Positions 9,292 to 21,740 are shown, counted from the stretch's first letter. The stretch: 64,000 bases of DNA from Streptomyces varsoviensis (GCF_000718635.1 NZ_JOBF01000003.1:496001-560000); one strand, 5' to 3'. The notes: a model not told the origin generated them from the letters alone. Numbers and translations are program-made.

Positions 9292-10113
9292 ATGCGCAGC
9301 AGAGAGTACGGCCCCGACCTGACACCCCCGTGGAAGAAGACCGCCCCCGCGCCCGAGGTGCCGGCCGACCCCGACCTCGTCGTCGAGGAGGTCACCACGG
9401 GCTTCTGCGGCGCGGTGATCCGGTGCGAGAAGACGGCCCAGGGCCCGACCGTCACCCTGGAGGACCGGTTCGGCAAGCACCGGGTCTTCCCGATGGAGCC
9501 GCGCGGGTTCCTGCTGGAGGGGCGGGTCGTCACGCTCGTACGGCCGCGGCAGCAGACGGCGGCGCGGGGCCCGGCCCGTACGGCCTCCGGGTCGGTGGCC
9601 GTGCCGGGCGCGCGGGCGCGCGTGGCCCGCGCCGGCCGCATCTACGTCGAGGGCCGCCACGACGCCGAGCTGGTAGAGCGCGTCTGGGGCGACGACCTGC
9701 GCATCGAGGGCGTCGTCGTCGAGTACCTGGAGGGGATCGACGATCTGCCCGCCATCGTCCGCGACTTCTCCCCCGCGCCCGACGCGCGGCTCGGTGTGCT
9801 CGTCGACCATCTGGTGCCGGGCTCCAAGGAGTCCCGCATCGCGGCCGAGGTCACGGACGCGAACGTGCTCGTGGTCGGCCACCCCTATATCGACGTCTGG
9901 GAGGCCGTCAAGCCCGCCTCCGTCGGCATCGCCGGCTGGCCGTCCGTCCCGCACGGCCAGGACTGGAAGAAGGGCGTCTGCCGGTCGCTGGGCTGGCCGG
10001 AGAACACGGGCGCCGCCTGGCAGCACATCCTCGGCCGGGTGCGCAGCTACAAGGACGTGGAACCGGCGCTCCTGGGCCGCGTCGAGGAGCTGATCGACTT
10101 CGTCACGGGGTAG
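9292..10113 (+). CDS. DUF3097-type protein with TOPRIM-like motifs
   Basis: Protein of 273 aa of an actinobacterial family known only as DUF3097. ATG 9292 gives MRSREYGPDL. Residues 1-95 look like a small beta-rich domain (VVEEVTTGFCGAVI, RVFPMEPRGFLLEG). The second half carries IYVEGRHDAELVERV near residue 118 and LGVLVDHLVPGSKESRI near residue 165. These resemble the conserved Glu of TOPRIM motif 1 and an acidic pair followed by PG.K..RI, as in RNase M5-type TOPRIM domains. I infer a TOPRIM-related fold. Function is unknown. It lies between an MBL-fold gene and hemW. Confidence 0.8.
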   Translation: MRSREYGPDLTPPWKKTAPAPEVPADPDLVVEEVTTGFCGAVIRCEKTAQGPTVTLEDRFGKHRVFPMEPRGFLLEGRVVTLVRPRQQTAARGPARTASGSVAVPGARARVARAGRIYVEGRHDAELVERVWGDDLRIEGVVVEYLEGIDDLPAIVRDFSPAPDARLGVLVDHLVPGSKESRIAAEVTDANVLVVGHPYIDVWEAVKPASVGIAGWPSVPHGQDWKKGVCRSLGWPENTGAAWQHILGRVRSYKDVEPALLGRVEELIDFVTG

Positions 10114-10129
10114 CCGGGCGCCTTTCCGG

Positions 10130-10212
10130 CCCGCCCGCTGATCGACCCCGCCCGCTGATCGACCCCGCCCGCTGATCGAGCCCGCCCACTGATCGAGCCC
10201 GCCCGCTAATCG
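10130..10212. repeat. Tandem repeat, about 17-18 bp x 5
   Basis: Five consecutive copies of a unit like CCCGCCCGCTGATCGACC lie between the convergent DUF3097 and hemW genes. The last copy contains the hemW stop codon, so the array has spread up to, or arisen from, the gene end. Confidence 0.75.
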
Positions 10213-11438
10213 ACCAGGTCGCGCACCACGGCGTCCGCCAGCAGCCGCCCGCGCAGCGTGAGCACCGCACGGCCGCGCTCGTACGGGCCGGGCTCCAGCA
10301 GCCCGTCGGCGAGCGCGCGGGCGGCGGCGCGGGTTCCCGCCGGGGCGAGGAGGTCCAGCGGGCAGCCCTCGCTCAGCCGTAGTTCCAGCAGGATGCGCTC
10401 CACGCGGCGGTCCTCCGCGGACAGCAGCTCGCGGCCCGCGCCGGGCGAGCGGCCGTCGCTGAGCGCCTGGGCGTACGCGCCGGGGTGCTTGGCGTTCCAC
10501 CAGCGCACCCCGCCCACGTGGCTGTGGGCGCCCGGGCCCGCGCCCCACCAGTCGGCGCCGCGCCAGTACAGCTCGTTGTGGCGGCAGCGGCCGGCGGGCG
10601 TGGTGGCCCAGTTCGACACCTCGTACCAGTGGAACCCCGCGCCGGCCAGGGCCTCCTCCGTCATCAGATAGCGGTCGGCGTGCACGTCGTCGTCGGTCAT
10701 CGGGATCTCGCCGCGGCGGATGCGGCGGGCGAGCTGGGTGCCCTCCTCGACGATCAGCGCGTACGCGGAGACGTGGTCGGGGCCGGCCCCGATCGCGGCG
10801 TCCAGGGATGCCTTCCAGTCCGCGTCGCTCTCGCCCGGCGTGCCGTAGATCAGGTCCAGGTTCACGTGCTCGAACCCGGCGGCGCGCGCCTCGGCCACGC
10901 ACGCCTCGGGGCGGCCGGGCGTGTGCCTGCGGTCGAGGATCTTCAGCACGTGCTGCCGCGCGCTCTGCATGCCGAACGAGACGCGCGTGAAGCCGCCGGC
11001 CCGCAGCTCCGCCAGGTACGCCGGGGTCACGGACTCCGGGTTGGCCTCCGTGGTGATCTCCGCGCCGTCCGCGAGCCCGAATTCCTCCCGGATCGCCCCG
11101 AGCACGCGCACCAGGTCCGCGGCGGGCAGCAGCGTGGGGGTGCCGCCGCCGACGAAGACGGTCTCCACGGGGCGCGGGTCGTCGCCCAGCACCTTCCGGG
11201 CCAGGCCGATCTCCCGCGCCAGCGTCTCGGCGTAGTTATCGCGCGAGGCCAGGGCGCCGCCGGAGCCGCGCAGCTCGTCGGCCGTGTAGGTGTTGAAGTC
11301 GCAGTAACCGCACCGCGTGGCGCAGTACGGCACGTGCAGGTAGAACCCCAGCGGCCTCTCCGCCGCCCCGGTCAGGGCGTGCGGGGGCAGCGCCCCGTCG
11401 TCGGGCACGGGCTCACCATCGGGCAGTACGGAAGGCAT
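10206..11438 (-). CDS. hemW: Radical SAM heme chaperone HemW
   Basis: Protein of 410 aa. The radical SAM cluster motif CATRCGYC (C-x3-C-x2-C) follows FYLHVPY near residue 35. VETVFVGGGTPTLLP, TTEANPESV and LDLIYGTPGES are family hallmarks, and a HemN-type C-terminal domain follows. Often annotated as oxygen-independent coproporphyrinogen oxidase, this four-cysteine-less clade is the heme-inserting HemW rather than the true HemN, which carries CxxxCxxCxC. ATG 11438 is chosen, with ATG 11447 as alternative. Its stop lies in a short repeat array. Confidence 0.9.
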   Translation of the reverse strand: MPSVLPDGEPVPDDGALPPHALTGAAERPLGFYLHVPYCATRCGYCDFNTYTADELRGSGGALASRDNYAETLAREIGLARKVLGDDPRPVETVFVGGGTPTLLPAADLVRVLGAIREEFGLADGAEITTEANPESVTPAYLAELRAGGFTRVSFGMQSARQHVLKILDRRHTPGRPEACVAEARAAGFEHVNLDLIYGTPGESDADWKASLDAAIGAGPDHVSAYALIVEEGTQLARRIRRGEIPMTDDDVHADRYLMTEEALAGAGFHWYEVSNWATTPAGRCRHNELYWRGADWWGAGPGAHSHVGGVRWWNAKHPGAYAQALSDGRSPGAGRELLSAEDRRVERILLELRLSEGCPLDLLAPAGTRAAARALADGLLEPGPYERGRAVLTLRGRLLADAVVRDLVD

Positions 11439-11500
11439 GGGCTCCATTGTCCGGCATCGGCGCGGCGCCCCGCGGGGGAGCGGGAACCGGCCGCCGCGGA

Positions 11501-11572
11501 GACGGGACGGGCAGGCGGGGAGCCCGGGAGCCGGACGGGCAGGCGGGAAGCCGGACGGGCAGCCCGAGAGCG
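11501..11572. repeat. Short imperfect repeats of about 20 bp
   Basis: Three imperfect copies around the motif GCCGGACGGGCAGGCGGGA fill part of the 180-nt gap between the SpoIIE-phosphatase stop and the hemW start. Nothing else is recognised there. Confidence 0.5.
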
Positions 11573-11621
11573 GGACCGGCGCCGCCCCGGCCCCCTGGAG
11601 CGCCCTCCCCTCACCGCTCCG

Positions 11622-13892
11622 CTACCGCGCCCGCAGCACCATCAACGCGAGGTCGTCGTCCGGCGGAGTCGCCCCGAAGTCGTGGACCGCCCGCCGGATG
11701 CGCTCCGCGACGCCGCCCGCGCTCAGCCCCACGCACCCCTCCAGGGCCCGCGCCAGCCCGTCCCCGTCGTCGAACAGCTCCGGCAGCTCCCGCTCCCGCC
11801 GGTGCTCCGTCACCCCGTCCGTCACGCACAGCAGCGTGTCCCCGGGGGCGAGGTCAAAGGTTTCGCTTACGTAGGCGGTCTCCTCCACCACGCCGAGCAG
11901 CATCTGGGAGCGGGCGGCGGGCCGGACCGTTCCGTCGGGGCCGAGCAGCAGCGGCAGCGGGTGGCCGGCGCTGGCGAGGGTGCAGCGGACGCCCCGGCCG
12001 GGCTCCAGCGGGGCCAGCTCGCCGTACAGGAGGGACAGGAAGCGGGGTGTGTCGCTGTCGGGGGCGCCGTCCCCCGGGGGCTCGATGGGCGCTCCCCCGC
12101 CGTTCTCCGTCGCCGTCGCCACGGCCCCCACGGCGTCGACGGCCTCCTCGACCGCGTCCTCGCCGAGCATCCGGTTGATCCGGTCGAGCACCTGGCCGAC
12201 CCCGTACCCCTCCTTCGCCAGCAGCCGCATCCACGGCCGTACGATCCCGGTGACCACTGCCGCCTCCGGGCCGCTGCCGCACACGTCGCCGAGGGCGAAG
12301 CACCAGCGGTCCTCGGCGACCGCGAAGAGGTCGTAGAAGTCGCCGCCCGCACAGGTGTCGCCGCGCGGTTCGTAGACGATGGCGGACTCGACGCCGGGGA
12401 CGTCGGCGAGGCGGCGGGGCAGCAGCCCGCGCTGGAGGACCTGGCTGATGGTGAGCTGCCGGGTGTACTGCCGGGCGGAGGCGACGGCGTGGGCGACGCG
12501 GCGCGCGAAGTCCTCGATGAGGCCGACGACTTCCTCGGGGGTGCGGGTCAGCCCGGCCCGGCCGAGCAGCATCGTGCCGACGCCGCGGCCGCCGGCGACG
12601 AGCCGGCAGGCGAGGGCGGTGCCGCCGGGCCCGTACGCGCCGGGCTCGCCGGGCCAGGGCCAGGAGACGGCGCTGCCGAGGGCGGCGGCGGGCGGCCGGG
12701 GCGGGTCCTTCTCCAGGGTGAGCCGCAGCAGTTCGATGCGGCGCTCGCTGGTGTGCCAGACGCGGGAGAGCCGCGGTAGGTGGCCGTCGGTGTCGAGCCA
12801 GACCGCGCACCAGTCGGCGATCCGGGGCACGAGGAGCTGGGCGGCGAGGGAGGCCACCATGTCCTCGTCGAACTGCCCGGCGAGCAGGTCGGATGCCTCG
12901 GCGAGGAAGGAGAGCGCGCCGTGGTTGATCCAGTCGGGGTCGGTGGTGCGGTCGCCCGAGCGGCGCGGGGCGGGGGCCAGGATCTCGGCGACGCGCAGGT
13001 CGCGCAGGAGCGCCTGGTCGCCGGCGGTGACAGCGTTGGCACTACTGCCTGTGCTGCCCGTACTGCCTGTGCTGCCCGTACTGCCTGTGCCGCCCACGCC
13101 GTCTGCGCTGCCCGTGCCGCCCATGCCGGTTTCGCCGGCTGAGACGGCGGCGTTGGCAGCGTTGGCAGCGTTGGCGGCAGCCGCGGCATCGGCGGCGACG
13201 GCGGCGCCGGACGAGGCCCCTGGCCGCGGCTGGTCACCGGGCGCGGCGGGCAGCCGGAACCAGACGGTCTTGCTCGTGCGGTGGTACGTCGCGCCCCAGG
13301 ATTCGGCGCACTCGGCGACCAGCCGCAGCCCGTGGCCGGTGCGCGGCAGTTCGTCGTCGATGGCGCACGGCGGCCGGGCCCGCAGCACGCGGGCGGGGTG
13401 GTAGTCCGTGACCTCGACGCACAGCGAGGGCCGCCGCCCGACGCCGCTCCCGTCATCGAGGCCGTCGAGTGTGCAGCGCAGTTCGACGGAGGTGCCCGCG
13501 TGCACCACCGCGTTGGTCACCAGCTCGCTGACCAGCAGCACGGCGTCCTCGGTGAGCGGGGCGCCGATCCCCTCCGCCGCGGGGAGGGCCAAGGCGGTCC
13601 ATTCGGCGACGGCGGCCCGTACGAACTGGCGGCCCGCCAGCGGCGCGAGGGAGTTCCCGGGCAGGCGCGTACGGGCCGTCGGCGAGACGAGCGCGGTGCC
13701 GGGCCCGCCCCGCCCGCCCGGACCGGGTTCACCCGATCCGGGTGCCCGCGGGCCCGCTCCGCCGCCTTCGGGCTCGTCCGGTACGGGCTCAACCTGGCTG
13801 GATCCAGCCGTCTGGCTGTGTCCGGGAACGGTGCGTGAGTGGACCCCGTGCGGCTCAGCCGCACCCCATTGAACAGAAGATGATGTACCCAC
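11622..13892 (-). CDS. RsbW-like kinase/GAF/SpoIIE phosphatase (OsaC-like)
   Basis: Protein of about 756 aa. GTG 13892 has AGGAG 7 nt upstream; an ATG at 13919 is in frame. An N-terminal disordered Pro/Gly segment is followed by an anti-sigma-factor-type HATPase domain ([12 protein letters not shown] near residue 150, [12 protein letters not shown]). A linker with TGS repeats follows, then a GAF-like domain ([15 protein letters not shown] to about residue 510). The C-terminal PP2C/SpoIIE phosphatase has [22 protein letters not shown] and DDDLALMVL metal-binding aspartates. Such proteins control sigma factors by phosphorylating or dephosphorylating anti-anti-sigma partners. The architecture matches OsaC of S. 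coelicolor, which modulates SigB during osmotic stress. It diverges from the kinase gene; no partner anti-anti-sigma factor is encoded here. Confidence 0.87.
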   Translation of the reverse strand: MGTSSSVQWGAAEPHGVHSRTVPGHSQTAGSSQVEPVPDEPEGGGAGPRAPGSGEPGPGGRGGPGTALVSPTARTRLPGNSLAPLAGRQFVRAAVAEWTALALPAAEGIGAPLTEDAVLLVSELVTNAVVHAGTSVELRCTLDGLDDGSGVGRRPSLCVEVTDYHPARVLRARPPCAIDDELPRTGHGLRLVAECAESWGATYHRTSKTVWFRLPAAPGDQPRPGASSGAAVAADAAAAANAANAANAAVSAGETGMGGTGSADGVGGTGSTGSTGSTGSTGSSANAVTAGDQALLRDLRVAEILAPAPRRSGDRTTDPDWINHGALSFLAEASDLLAGQFDEDMVASLAAQLLVPRIADWCAVWLDTDGHLPRLSRVWHTSERRIELLRLTLEKDPPRPPAAALGSAVSWPWPGEPGAYGPGGTALACRLVAGGRGVGTMLLGRAGLTRTPEEVVGLIEDFARRVAHAVASARQYTRQLTISQVLQRGLLPRRLADVPGVESAIVYEPRGDTCAGGDFYDLFAVAEDRWCFALGDVCGSGPEAAVVTGIVRPWMRLLAKEGYGVGQVLDRINRMLGEDAVEEAVDAVGAVATATENGGGAPIEPPGDGAPDSDTPRFLSLLYGELAPLEPGRGVRCTLASAGHPLPLLLGPDGTVRPAARSQMLLGVVEETAYVSETFDLAPGDTLLCVTDGVTEHRRERELPELFDDGDGLARALEGCVGLSAGGVAERIRRAVHDFGATPPDDDLALMVLRAR

Positions 13893-13993
13893 CGGGTAGC
13901 TCCTGACCAGTTCCGGCATAGTGCCGTTTCCGACACCGACAGAGTGACAGAATGGCCACGCTCATATGCACCGAGTTACGTAAGTGGGTCGCC

Positions 13994-16900
13994 ATGAGTG
14001 GAGAAACCGCAGTTCCAGCGGGTGTGACCGGCGTGCGGGACACGCAGGACCAGTGGGTCCGGGCGGCCGAACTGCGCCCGCTGCTGAGCGCGCTGACCGC
14101 CCTGAGCGATGGCGACTTCCGGGTGCGGATGTCCGGTGCGCAGAGCGGCGTACTGGCGGAACTGGCCGCCGCGTTCAACCAGGTTGTGGCTCGTAATGAA
14201 CACTTCTCGGACGAACTGACGCGGGTGCGCCGGGAGGTGGTGCGGCAGGGCCGGCTGGACGAGCGGGTGGAGCCGAGCCCGGGGCAGGGCCATTGGGCGA
14301 TGAGCGTGCAGGCCGCCAACGTCCTCATCGACGCCCTCGTCACCCCCGCCGCGAACGCCACACGGGTGCTCGACGCGGTCGCGGGCGGCGACCTGACGCA
14401 GCGCGTGGACCTGCACGACGGCAACCGCCCGCTCCGCGGCGATCTGCGGCGGCTGGGCCGCGCGGTCAACAAGATGGTGGACCAACTCTCGCTGTTCACC
14501 GGCGAGGTGACGCGGGTGGCCCGCGAGGTCGGCACCGAGGGGCGGCTCGGCGGCCGGGCCAAGGTGGCCGGGCTGTCGGGGAGTTGGCGGGATGTCACCG
14601 AGGCGGTCAACACGATGGCGGCGCGGCTGACCGCGCAGGTCCGGGACATCGCGGTGGTGACCACGGCGGTGGCGCGCGGCGATCTGACGCGGCAGGTCAC
14701 GATCGAGGCGACGGGCGAGCTGCTGGAGCTCAAGCTGACCGTGAACACGATGGTGGACCAGCTCTCCGCCTTCGCCGACGAGGTCACCCGCGTCGCCCGC
14801 GAGGTCGGCACGGAGGGCCAGTTGGGCGGCCGGGCGCAGGTGCGGGGCGTATCGGGCGTTTGGAAGGACCTCACCGACAACGTCAACTTCATGGCCTCCA
14901 ACCTGACCTCCCAGGTCCGCAACATCGCCCAGGTCACCACGGCCGTCGCCAACGGCGATCTGTCGCAGAAGATCACGGTGGACGCCCAAGGCGAGATCCT
15001 TCAGCTCAAGTCGACCGTGAACACGATGGTGGACCAGCTCTCCGCCTTCGCCGACGAGGTCACCCGCGTCGCCCGCGAGGTCGGCACGGACGGCAGACTC
15101 GGCGGCCGGGCGCAGGTCCGCGGCGTCTCCGGCGTCTGGAAGGACCTCACCGACAACGTCAACTTCATGGCGGACAACCTCACCACCCAGGTCCGCAACA
15201 TCGCCCAGGTGGCGACGGCGGTGGCGCAGGGCGATCTCGGCAAGACCATCACGGTGGAGGCCAAGGGCGAGATCCTGGAGCTGAAGTCGACGATCAACAC
15301 GATGGTGGACCAGCTCTCCGCCTTCGCCGACGAGGTCACCCGCGTCGCCCGCGAAGTCGGCACGGAGGGCAATCTCGGCGGCCAGGCGCAGGTCCGCGGC
15401 GTCTCCGGGGTCTGGAAGGACCTCACCGACAACGTCAACTTCATGGCCTCCAACCTGACCTCCCAGGTCCGCAACATCGCGCAGGTCACGACGTCGGTGG
15501 CGGACGGGGACCTGTCGAAGAAGATCACCGTGGACGCGCGCGGGGAGATCCTGGAGCTGAAGGACACCATCAACACGATGGTCGATCAGCTACGGGCGTT
15601 CGCGGACGAGGTGACCCGGGTGGCCCGCGAGGTCGGCACGGACGGCAGGCTGGGCGGCCGGGCGCAGGTGCGCGGCGTCTCCGGGGTCTGGAAGGACCTC
15701 ACCGACAACGTCAATTTCATGGCGGACAACCTGACGTCCCAGGTTCGCAACATCGCCCAGGTCACCACGGCCGTCGCCAACGGCGACCTGTCGAAGAAGA
15801 TCGACGTCGACGCGCGCGGCGAGATCCTGGAGCTGAAGACGGCCATCAACACGATGGTCGACACGCTCTCCTCGTTCTCCGCCGAGGTGACCCGCGTGGC
15901 CCGCGAGGTCGGCACGGAGGGCAATCTCGGCGGCCAGGCGCGCGTCGAGGGCGTGTACGGCACGTGGAAGCGGCTGACGACGAACGTCAACGAGCTGGCG
16001 TCGAACCTCACCACGCAGGTCCGGGCCATCGCGGAGGTGGCCAGCGCCGTGGCCCAGGGCGACATGTCGCGCTCGATCACGGTGGAGGCCCAGGGCGAGG
16101 TCGCCGAGCTCAAGAACAACATCAATCTGATGGTGGCCAACCTCCGCGAGACGACCCGCGCCAAGGACTGGCTGGAGTCGAACCTGGCCCGGCTGGCGGG
16201 GCTGATGCAGGGGCACCGGGATCTGATGGAGGTCGCGGACCTGATCCTGCGCGAGCTGACGCCGCTGGTGAACGCGCAGTACGGGGCGTTCTTCCTCGCC
16301 GAGCCGGAGGAGGGCGCCTCCGGCGCGACCGCCGCGGGCGCCCGGGGCCTGGCCTTCATCGCCGGCTACGGCTCCGCGCAGGGCGCCACCGTGAACACGT
16401 CGGGGATGCCCGGCCACGGGCTGGTGCGGCAGGCGGCGCTGGAGAAGAAGCGCATCCTGGTGGAGGAGGCCCCGCCCGGCTACATCAAGATCAATTCCGG
16501 GCTGGGGGAAGCGGCGCCGGCCAGCGTCGTCATCATCCCGATCCTCTTCGAGGACCAGTTACTCGGCGTCATCGAACTGGCCTCGTTCTCCCGCTTCTCC
16601 GATGTCCACCTGGCGTTCTTCGACCAGTTCGTCAACACCATCGGCGTCGCGATCAACACCATCATCGCCAACTCCCGCACCGAGTCGCTGCTGAGCGAGT
16701 CCCAGCGGCTCGCCCAGCAGCTCCAGGAGCGCTCGGACGAACTCCAGGGGCAGCAGGCCCAGTTGCAGCGCTCCAACGCGGAACTGGAGGAGAAGGCAGC
16801 GCTGCTGGCCACCTCCTCGCAGTACAAGTCCGAGTTCCTGGCGAACATGTCGCACGAGCTGCGCACACCGCTGAACTCGCTGCTCATCCTGGCCCGGCTG

Positions 16901-18277
16901 CTCTCCGACAACCCGGACGGCCGCCTCTCCGACCAGGAGGTGCAGTTCGCCACGACGATCCACCGCTCCGGCTCCGACCTCCTCCAGCTCATCAACGACA
17001 TCCTCGACCTGTCGAAGATCGAGGCGGGCCGGATGGACGTACGCCCCAAGAAGCTGCCGCTGATAAAGATCCTCGACTATGTGCACGCCACCTTCCGGCC
17101 GGTCACCATCGACCGGGGGCTCGCCTTCGAGGTCACGGTCGGCGAGGACGTACCGCGCGAGATGTACTCGGACGAGCAGCGGCTCCAGCAGGTCCTGCGC
17201 AACCTGCTGTCCAACGCCATCAAGTTCACCGCCACCGGGAAGATCGTGCTGCGCGTCGACCGGGTCCCCGCGCAGGACGGCGACGACCGCGGCGAGATCG
17301 GCTTCGCCGTCAGCGACACCGGCATCGGCATCCCCGCCGACAAGCTCTCCGCCGTCTTCGAGGCGTTCCAGCAGGCCGACGGCACCACCAACCGCAAGTA
17401 CGGCGGTACGGGCCTGGGCCTGTCGATCAGCCGTGAGATCGCGGGGCTGCTCGGGGGGCGCATCACCGCCGAGAGCGAGCCGGGCAAGGGCTCGACCTTC
17501 ACCCTGTACGTACCGCCCGACTGGCGCGGCCACCCGGCCGACGCCGAGTCCGACGTCCCCGGCCTCGCCACGCCCCCGCAGCTTCAGCGGGCCCCGGAGG
17601 AGCACGACCCCCCGGAAGAGGTGAGCTGGCCCAGTGCGACCCGGCTGGACGAGTGGCGGACCGGCCGCACCGGGCGGGTCCTGGACGGCAGCCGGGTGCT
17701 GATCATCGACGACGACGTCCGCAACGTCTTCGCCCTCACCCATGTGCTGGGCCGGGTGGGCATGCCCGTGCTCTACGCGGAGAACGGGCGGGAGGGCATA
17801 GAGAGGCTGGAGATCAACCCGGATGTCGCGCTCGTGCTGATGGACATCATGATGCCCGAGCTCGACGGGTACGAGACGATCGACGCCATCCGCCGCACCC
17901 CGCGCTTCGCCGAGCTGCCGATCATCGCCCTCACCGCCAAGGCCATGCCCGGCGACCGCGAGAAGTCCATCGCGGTCGGCGCCTCGGCGTACGTACCCAA
18001 GCCGGTGGACGTGGACCACCTGCTCACCGTGGCGCTCCACCTGCTGGACCCCGACGCCGTAGCGCCGACGGCGAAGCCGGCCGAGGCCGCACAGCACACG
18101 GCGGACACGGCAGACGCCGCGCCCCCTGAGAAGACCGTGCGCTCCGAAGACGCCGCGAACACCGCGCCCTCCGAGCACGCCGCGAGTACCGCAGTCCTCG
18201 AAGCCGTCGCGACCGCCGAGAACGTCGCGAACCCCAATAACGCCAAGAACGTCAAGAACACTGCGAGGCCCACATGA
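13994..18277 (+). CDS. Soluble hybrid histidine kinase with about eight HAMP units (OsaA-like)
   Basis: Protein of about 1427 aa with no membrane segment. Order: one divergent HAMP-like unit; then seven HAMP repeats with signatures like [14 protein letters not shown], in a 92-residue period over about residues 120-720; a GAF domain (about 740-900); a coiled coil; HisKA with [15 protein letters not shown]; HATPase with [21 protein letters not shown] and [10 protein letters not shown]; a receiver domain with [14 protein letters not shown]; and an Ala-rich tail. This layout is like group III fungal osmosensor kinases and S. coelicolor OsaA. ATG 13994 has no clear ribosome site; ATG 13952 is the alternative. 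Its stop overlaps the response-regulator start (ATGA), so the two are coupled. Inferred role: osmotic or general stress sensing. Confidence 0.9.
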   Translation: MSGETAVPAGVTGVRDTQDQWVRAAELRPLLSALTALSDGDFRVRMSGAQSGVLAELAAAFNQVVARNEHFSDELTRVRREVVRQGRLDERVEPSPGQGHWAMSVQAANVLIDALVTPAANATRVLDAVAGGDLTQRVDLHDGNRPLRGDLRRLGRAVNKMVDQLSLFTGEVTRVAREVGTEGRLGGRAKVAGLSGSWRDVTEAVNTMAARLTAQVRDIAVVTTAVARGDLTRQVTIEATGELLELKLTVNTMVDQLSAFADEVTRVAREVGTEGQLGGRAQVRGVSGVWKDLTDNVNFMASNLTSQVRNIAQVTTAVANGDLSQKITVDAQGEILQLKSTVNTMVDQLSAFADEVTRVAREVGTDGRLGGRAQVRGVSGVWKDLTDNVNFMADNLTTQVRNIAQVATAVAQGDLGKTITVEAKGEILELKSTINTMVDQLSAFADEVTRVAREVGTEGNLGGQAQVRGVSGVWKDLTDNVNFMASNLTSQVRNIAQVTTSVADGDLSKKITVDARGEILELKDTINTMVDQLRAFADEVTRVAREVGTDGRLGGRAQVRGVSGVWKDLTDNVNFMADNLTSQVRNIAQVTTAVANGDLSKKIDVDARGEILELKTAINTMVDTLSSFSAEVTRVAREVGTEGNLGGQARVEGVYGTWKRLTTNVNELASNLTTQVRAIAEVASAVAQGDMSRSITVEAQGEVAELKNNINLMVANLRETTRAKDWLESNLARLAGLMQGHRDLMEVADLILRELTPLVNAQYGAFFLAEPEEGASGATAAGARGLAFIAGYGSAQGATVNTSGMPGHGLVRQAALEKKRILVEEAPPGYIKINSGLGEAAPASVVIIPILFEDQLLGVIELASFSRFSDVHLAFFDQFVNTIGVAINTIIANSRTESLLSESQRLAQQLQERSDELQGQQAQLQRSNAELEEKAALLATSSQYKSEFLANMSHELRTPLNSLLILARLLSDNPDGRLSDQEVQFATTIHRSGSDLLQLINDILDLSKIEAGRMDVRPKKLPLIKILDYVHATFRPVTIDRGLAFEVTVGEDVPREMYSDEQRLQQVLRNLLSNAIKFTATGKIVLRVDRVPAQDGDDRGEIGFAVSDTGIGIPADKLSAVFEAFQQADGTTNRKYGGTGLGLSISREIAGLLGGRITAESEPGKGSTFTLYVPPDWRGHPADAESDVPGLATPPQLQRAPEEHDPPEEVSWPSATRLDEWRTGRTGRVLDGSRVLIIDDDVRNVFALTHVLGRVGMPVLYAENGREGIERLEINPDVALVLMDIMMPELDGYETIDAIRRTPRFAELPIIALTAKAMPGDREKSIAVGASAYVPKPVDVDHLLTVALHLLDPDAVAPTAKPAEAAQHTADTADAAPPEKTVRSEDAANTAPSEHAASTAVLEAVATAENVANPNNAKNVKNTARPT
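14504..16159 (+). repeat. 276-bp intragenic tandem repeats encoding HAMP units
   Basis: The segment beginning GAGGTCACCCGCGTCGCCCG recurs at 14504, 14780, 15056, 15332, 15608 and 15884, exactly 276 bp (92 codons) apart. The inner copies are nearly identical at DNA level over long stretches. They encode successive HAMP units of the kinase, alternating canonical and divergent types. Such arrays can expand or contract by recombination and are prone to assembly error. Confidence 0.92.
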
Positions 18278-18876
18278 GCTTTGGCTCCACCATCGCCGCC
18301 GAGGCCGCCGGGGCCGCCGGCCAGGCGAGCATCCTCCTCGTCGACGACATGGACGACAATCTCGCCGCCCTGGAGGCCGTACTGACCTCGCTGGGCGAGC
18401 CGCTGGTGCGCGCCCGCTCCGGGGAGGAGGCGATGAAGGCGCTGCTGCGCCAGGAGTTCGCCGTCGTCCTCCTCGACGTGCTGATGCCCGGCATGGACGG
18501 CTTCGAGACGGCCGCCAACATCAAGCGGCTCGATCAGACGAAGGACGTGCCGATCATCTTCCTGACCGGTACGGACTCCAACTCCGGCTACGCCTTCCGG
18601 GGTTACGCCACCGGCGCCGCCGACTACCTCACCAAGCCGTTCGACCCGTGGGTGCTGCGCGCCAAGGTCACCGTCTTCCTCGATCTGTACCGCAAGAACC
18701 GGCAGTTGCAGCAGTTGCTGCTGCGCGATCAGGCGCGCATCGACACGATGCTGGAGCGGCTGTCCGGTATCGAGCACGAGCTGGCGCGCGGGGAACTGGC
18801 CGACGCGGACGAGCTGCGGCGCCGCGTGTCGGCCATGGAGGAGTCGCTGCGGGAGCTGCGCGGCAGGCGGCGGTAG
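18274..18876 (+). CDS. Single-receiver response regulator (OsaB-like)
   Basis: Protein of 200 aa. A receiver domain occupies residues 18-140, with ILLVDDMDDN (acidic pair), the phosphoacceptor in VLLDVLMPGMDGFE, IFLTGTD and the conserved lysine in YLTKPFD. Instead of a DNA-binding output domain there is a C-terminal helical, coiled-coil-prone region (residues 145-195, LLLRDQARIDTMLERL onward). The ATG overlaps the kinase stop by 4 nt. With the kinase and the divergent phosphatase it reproduces the osaB/osaA/osaC set that S. coelicolor needs for osmoadaptation. Whether this locus is the ortholog or a second copy cannot be told from the window. Confidence 0.88.
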   Translation: MSFGSTIAAEAAGAAGQASILLVDDMDDNLAALEAVLTSLGEPLVRARSGEEAMKALLRQEFAVVLLDVLMPGMDGFETAANIKRLDQTKDVPIIFLTGTDSNSGYAFRGYATGAADYLTKPFDPWVLRAKVTVFLDLYRKNRQLQQLLLRDQARIDTMLERLSGIEHELARGELADADELRRRVSAMEESLRELRGRRR

Positions 18877-18976
18877 GCGGTAGAGCGCGCGCACCCGCCC
18901 GTACGCCCGCGCTCGCGCCCGTACGCCCGTACATCCGCCTACGAGCCGGTACGGGCGTCTCCGCGTGCGCGGCCGG

Positions 18977-20866
<1,890 letters not shown>

Positions 20867-21274
20867 GGCATCCTCCGGGGCCCGCCTCATTGCTGGTGAC
20901 TCGCGAGTAACCTTCGAGCAGTGATCAGACTAGATGCGATGCCGCCGCCACGTAAGGGGCTGCGGGACACCAGTTGAAGCGGTTGCCAATGCGGTAAATG
21001 CCCAATACATGCACCCCCTGGATTCGGCGATCCGGCGAGCTTCTCACCGGACCGCCGAAGTGCCCGTACGGAGCGCGGGGGGGGGCGGTGTGGCCGCGGG
21101 CGGTGGCGGCGAGTGGTCCGGCACGCGGTCCGGTGCGGAGTCCGGCACGCGGTCCGGCGCGTGGTCCTCTGCGGAGTCCGGCACGTGGTCCTGTGCGGAG
21201 TCCGGCGCGTGGTCCGGTGCGCGGCCGTCGGTGCGGGCCGCGGCCCTCGCCCCTCGCCCCTCTGTCCTCAGCCC
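20867..21274. other. 408-nt non-coding gap with direct repeats
   Basis: Between the acyl-CoA ligase start and the stop of the secreted protein I see no convincing gene. Positions 21113-21240 hold about five imperfect repeats of a 24-bp unit around GTCCGGCACGCGGTCCGGTG. A run of nine G lies near 21078. An AT-richer segment near 20925-21010 presumably contains the ligase promoter. Confidence 0.6.
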
Positions 21275-21616
21275 TCAGCTCCCCAGGGCGGTTCCGAGCG
21301 GCAGGCCGCCGACCATGGCCGGGTTGCCGTGGCTGGTGATCGGGCGGTCGGTGGCGTTGTTGCCCTTGGCGGCCCCGTCGCCCTGGTCGTCGCCCTCGTT
21401 GCCCTGGTCGCCCTCGTTGCCCTTGGTGCGGTCGAACGCGCTGCCCAGCTCGTCGACCGCGTCGACGAGCCCCCGGACGTCGACGCCCTTGAGCGGACCC
21501 GCGGTGGCCTGGCCGGGCTGGGCGTCCGCCTGGGCGCCGGCGGCGAACGCGGGCGCGGCGGTGCCGAGCGCCATCAGCGAACCGGCGACGACTGCGGCGG
21601 CCTTCGTGTACTTCAC
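21275..21616 (-). CDS. Small secreted protein, unknown function
   Basis: Protein of 113 aa. GTG 21616 has AAGGGA about 8 nt upstream and begins a clean Sec signal peptide: VKYTKAAAVVAGSLMALG, with cleavage after AFA near residue 26. The mature part is acidic and Gly/Asn/Asp-rich: GPLKGVDVRGLVDAVDELG, then a repeat of KGNEGDQGNEGDDQGDG, ending in HGNPAMVGGLPLG. The closing GGLPLG-type motif recalls small exported actinobacterial proteins, but I do not recognise a family. It is downstream of lepA on the same strand, separated by a strong terminator, so it is probably its own unit. Confidence 0.7.
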   Translation of the reverse strand: MKYTKAAAVVAGSLMALGTAAPAFAAGAQADAQPGQATAGPLKGVDVRGLVDAVDELGSAFDRTKGNEGDQGNEGDDQGDGAAKGNNATDRPITSHGNPAMVGGLPLGTALGS

Positions 21617-21740
21617 TGTCGCATTCCCTTTCCGCAGCGACGGGTGTCGCTGTCGGTATCCGTAACGGCACCGCGCGCCGATCGGAAACCCCGCGCGGGG
21701 GCCCGTTTGCGCCACGTGCCCGTACGACCACCCGAATGCC

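Noticed and set aside
10130..10212. Possible CRISPR array
   Set aside because: The units abut with no spacers between them; this is a simple tandem repeat. The other arrays in the window are the same type.
14293..17436. 1047-codon frame inside the kinase gene
   Set aside because: Gly/Arg-rich frameshifted reading of the HAMP repeat array.
20887..20890. ATG start for the acyl-CoA ligase at 20890
   Set aside because: The GTG at 20866 has GGAGG at the right distance; the ATG has no ribosome site and overlaps that GGAGG.
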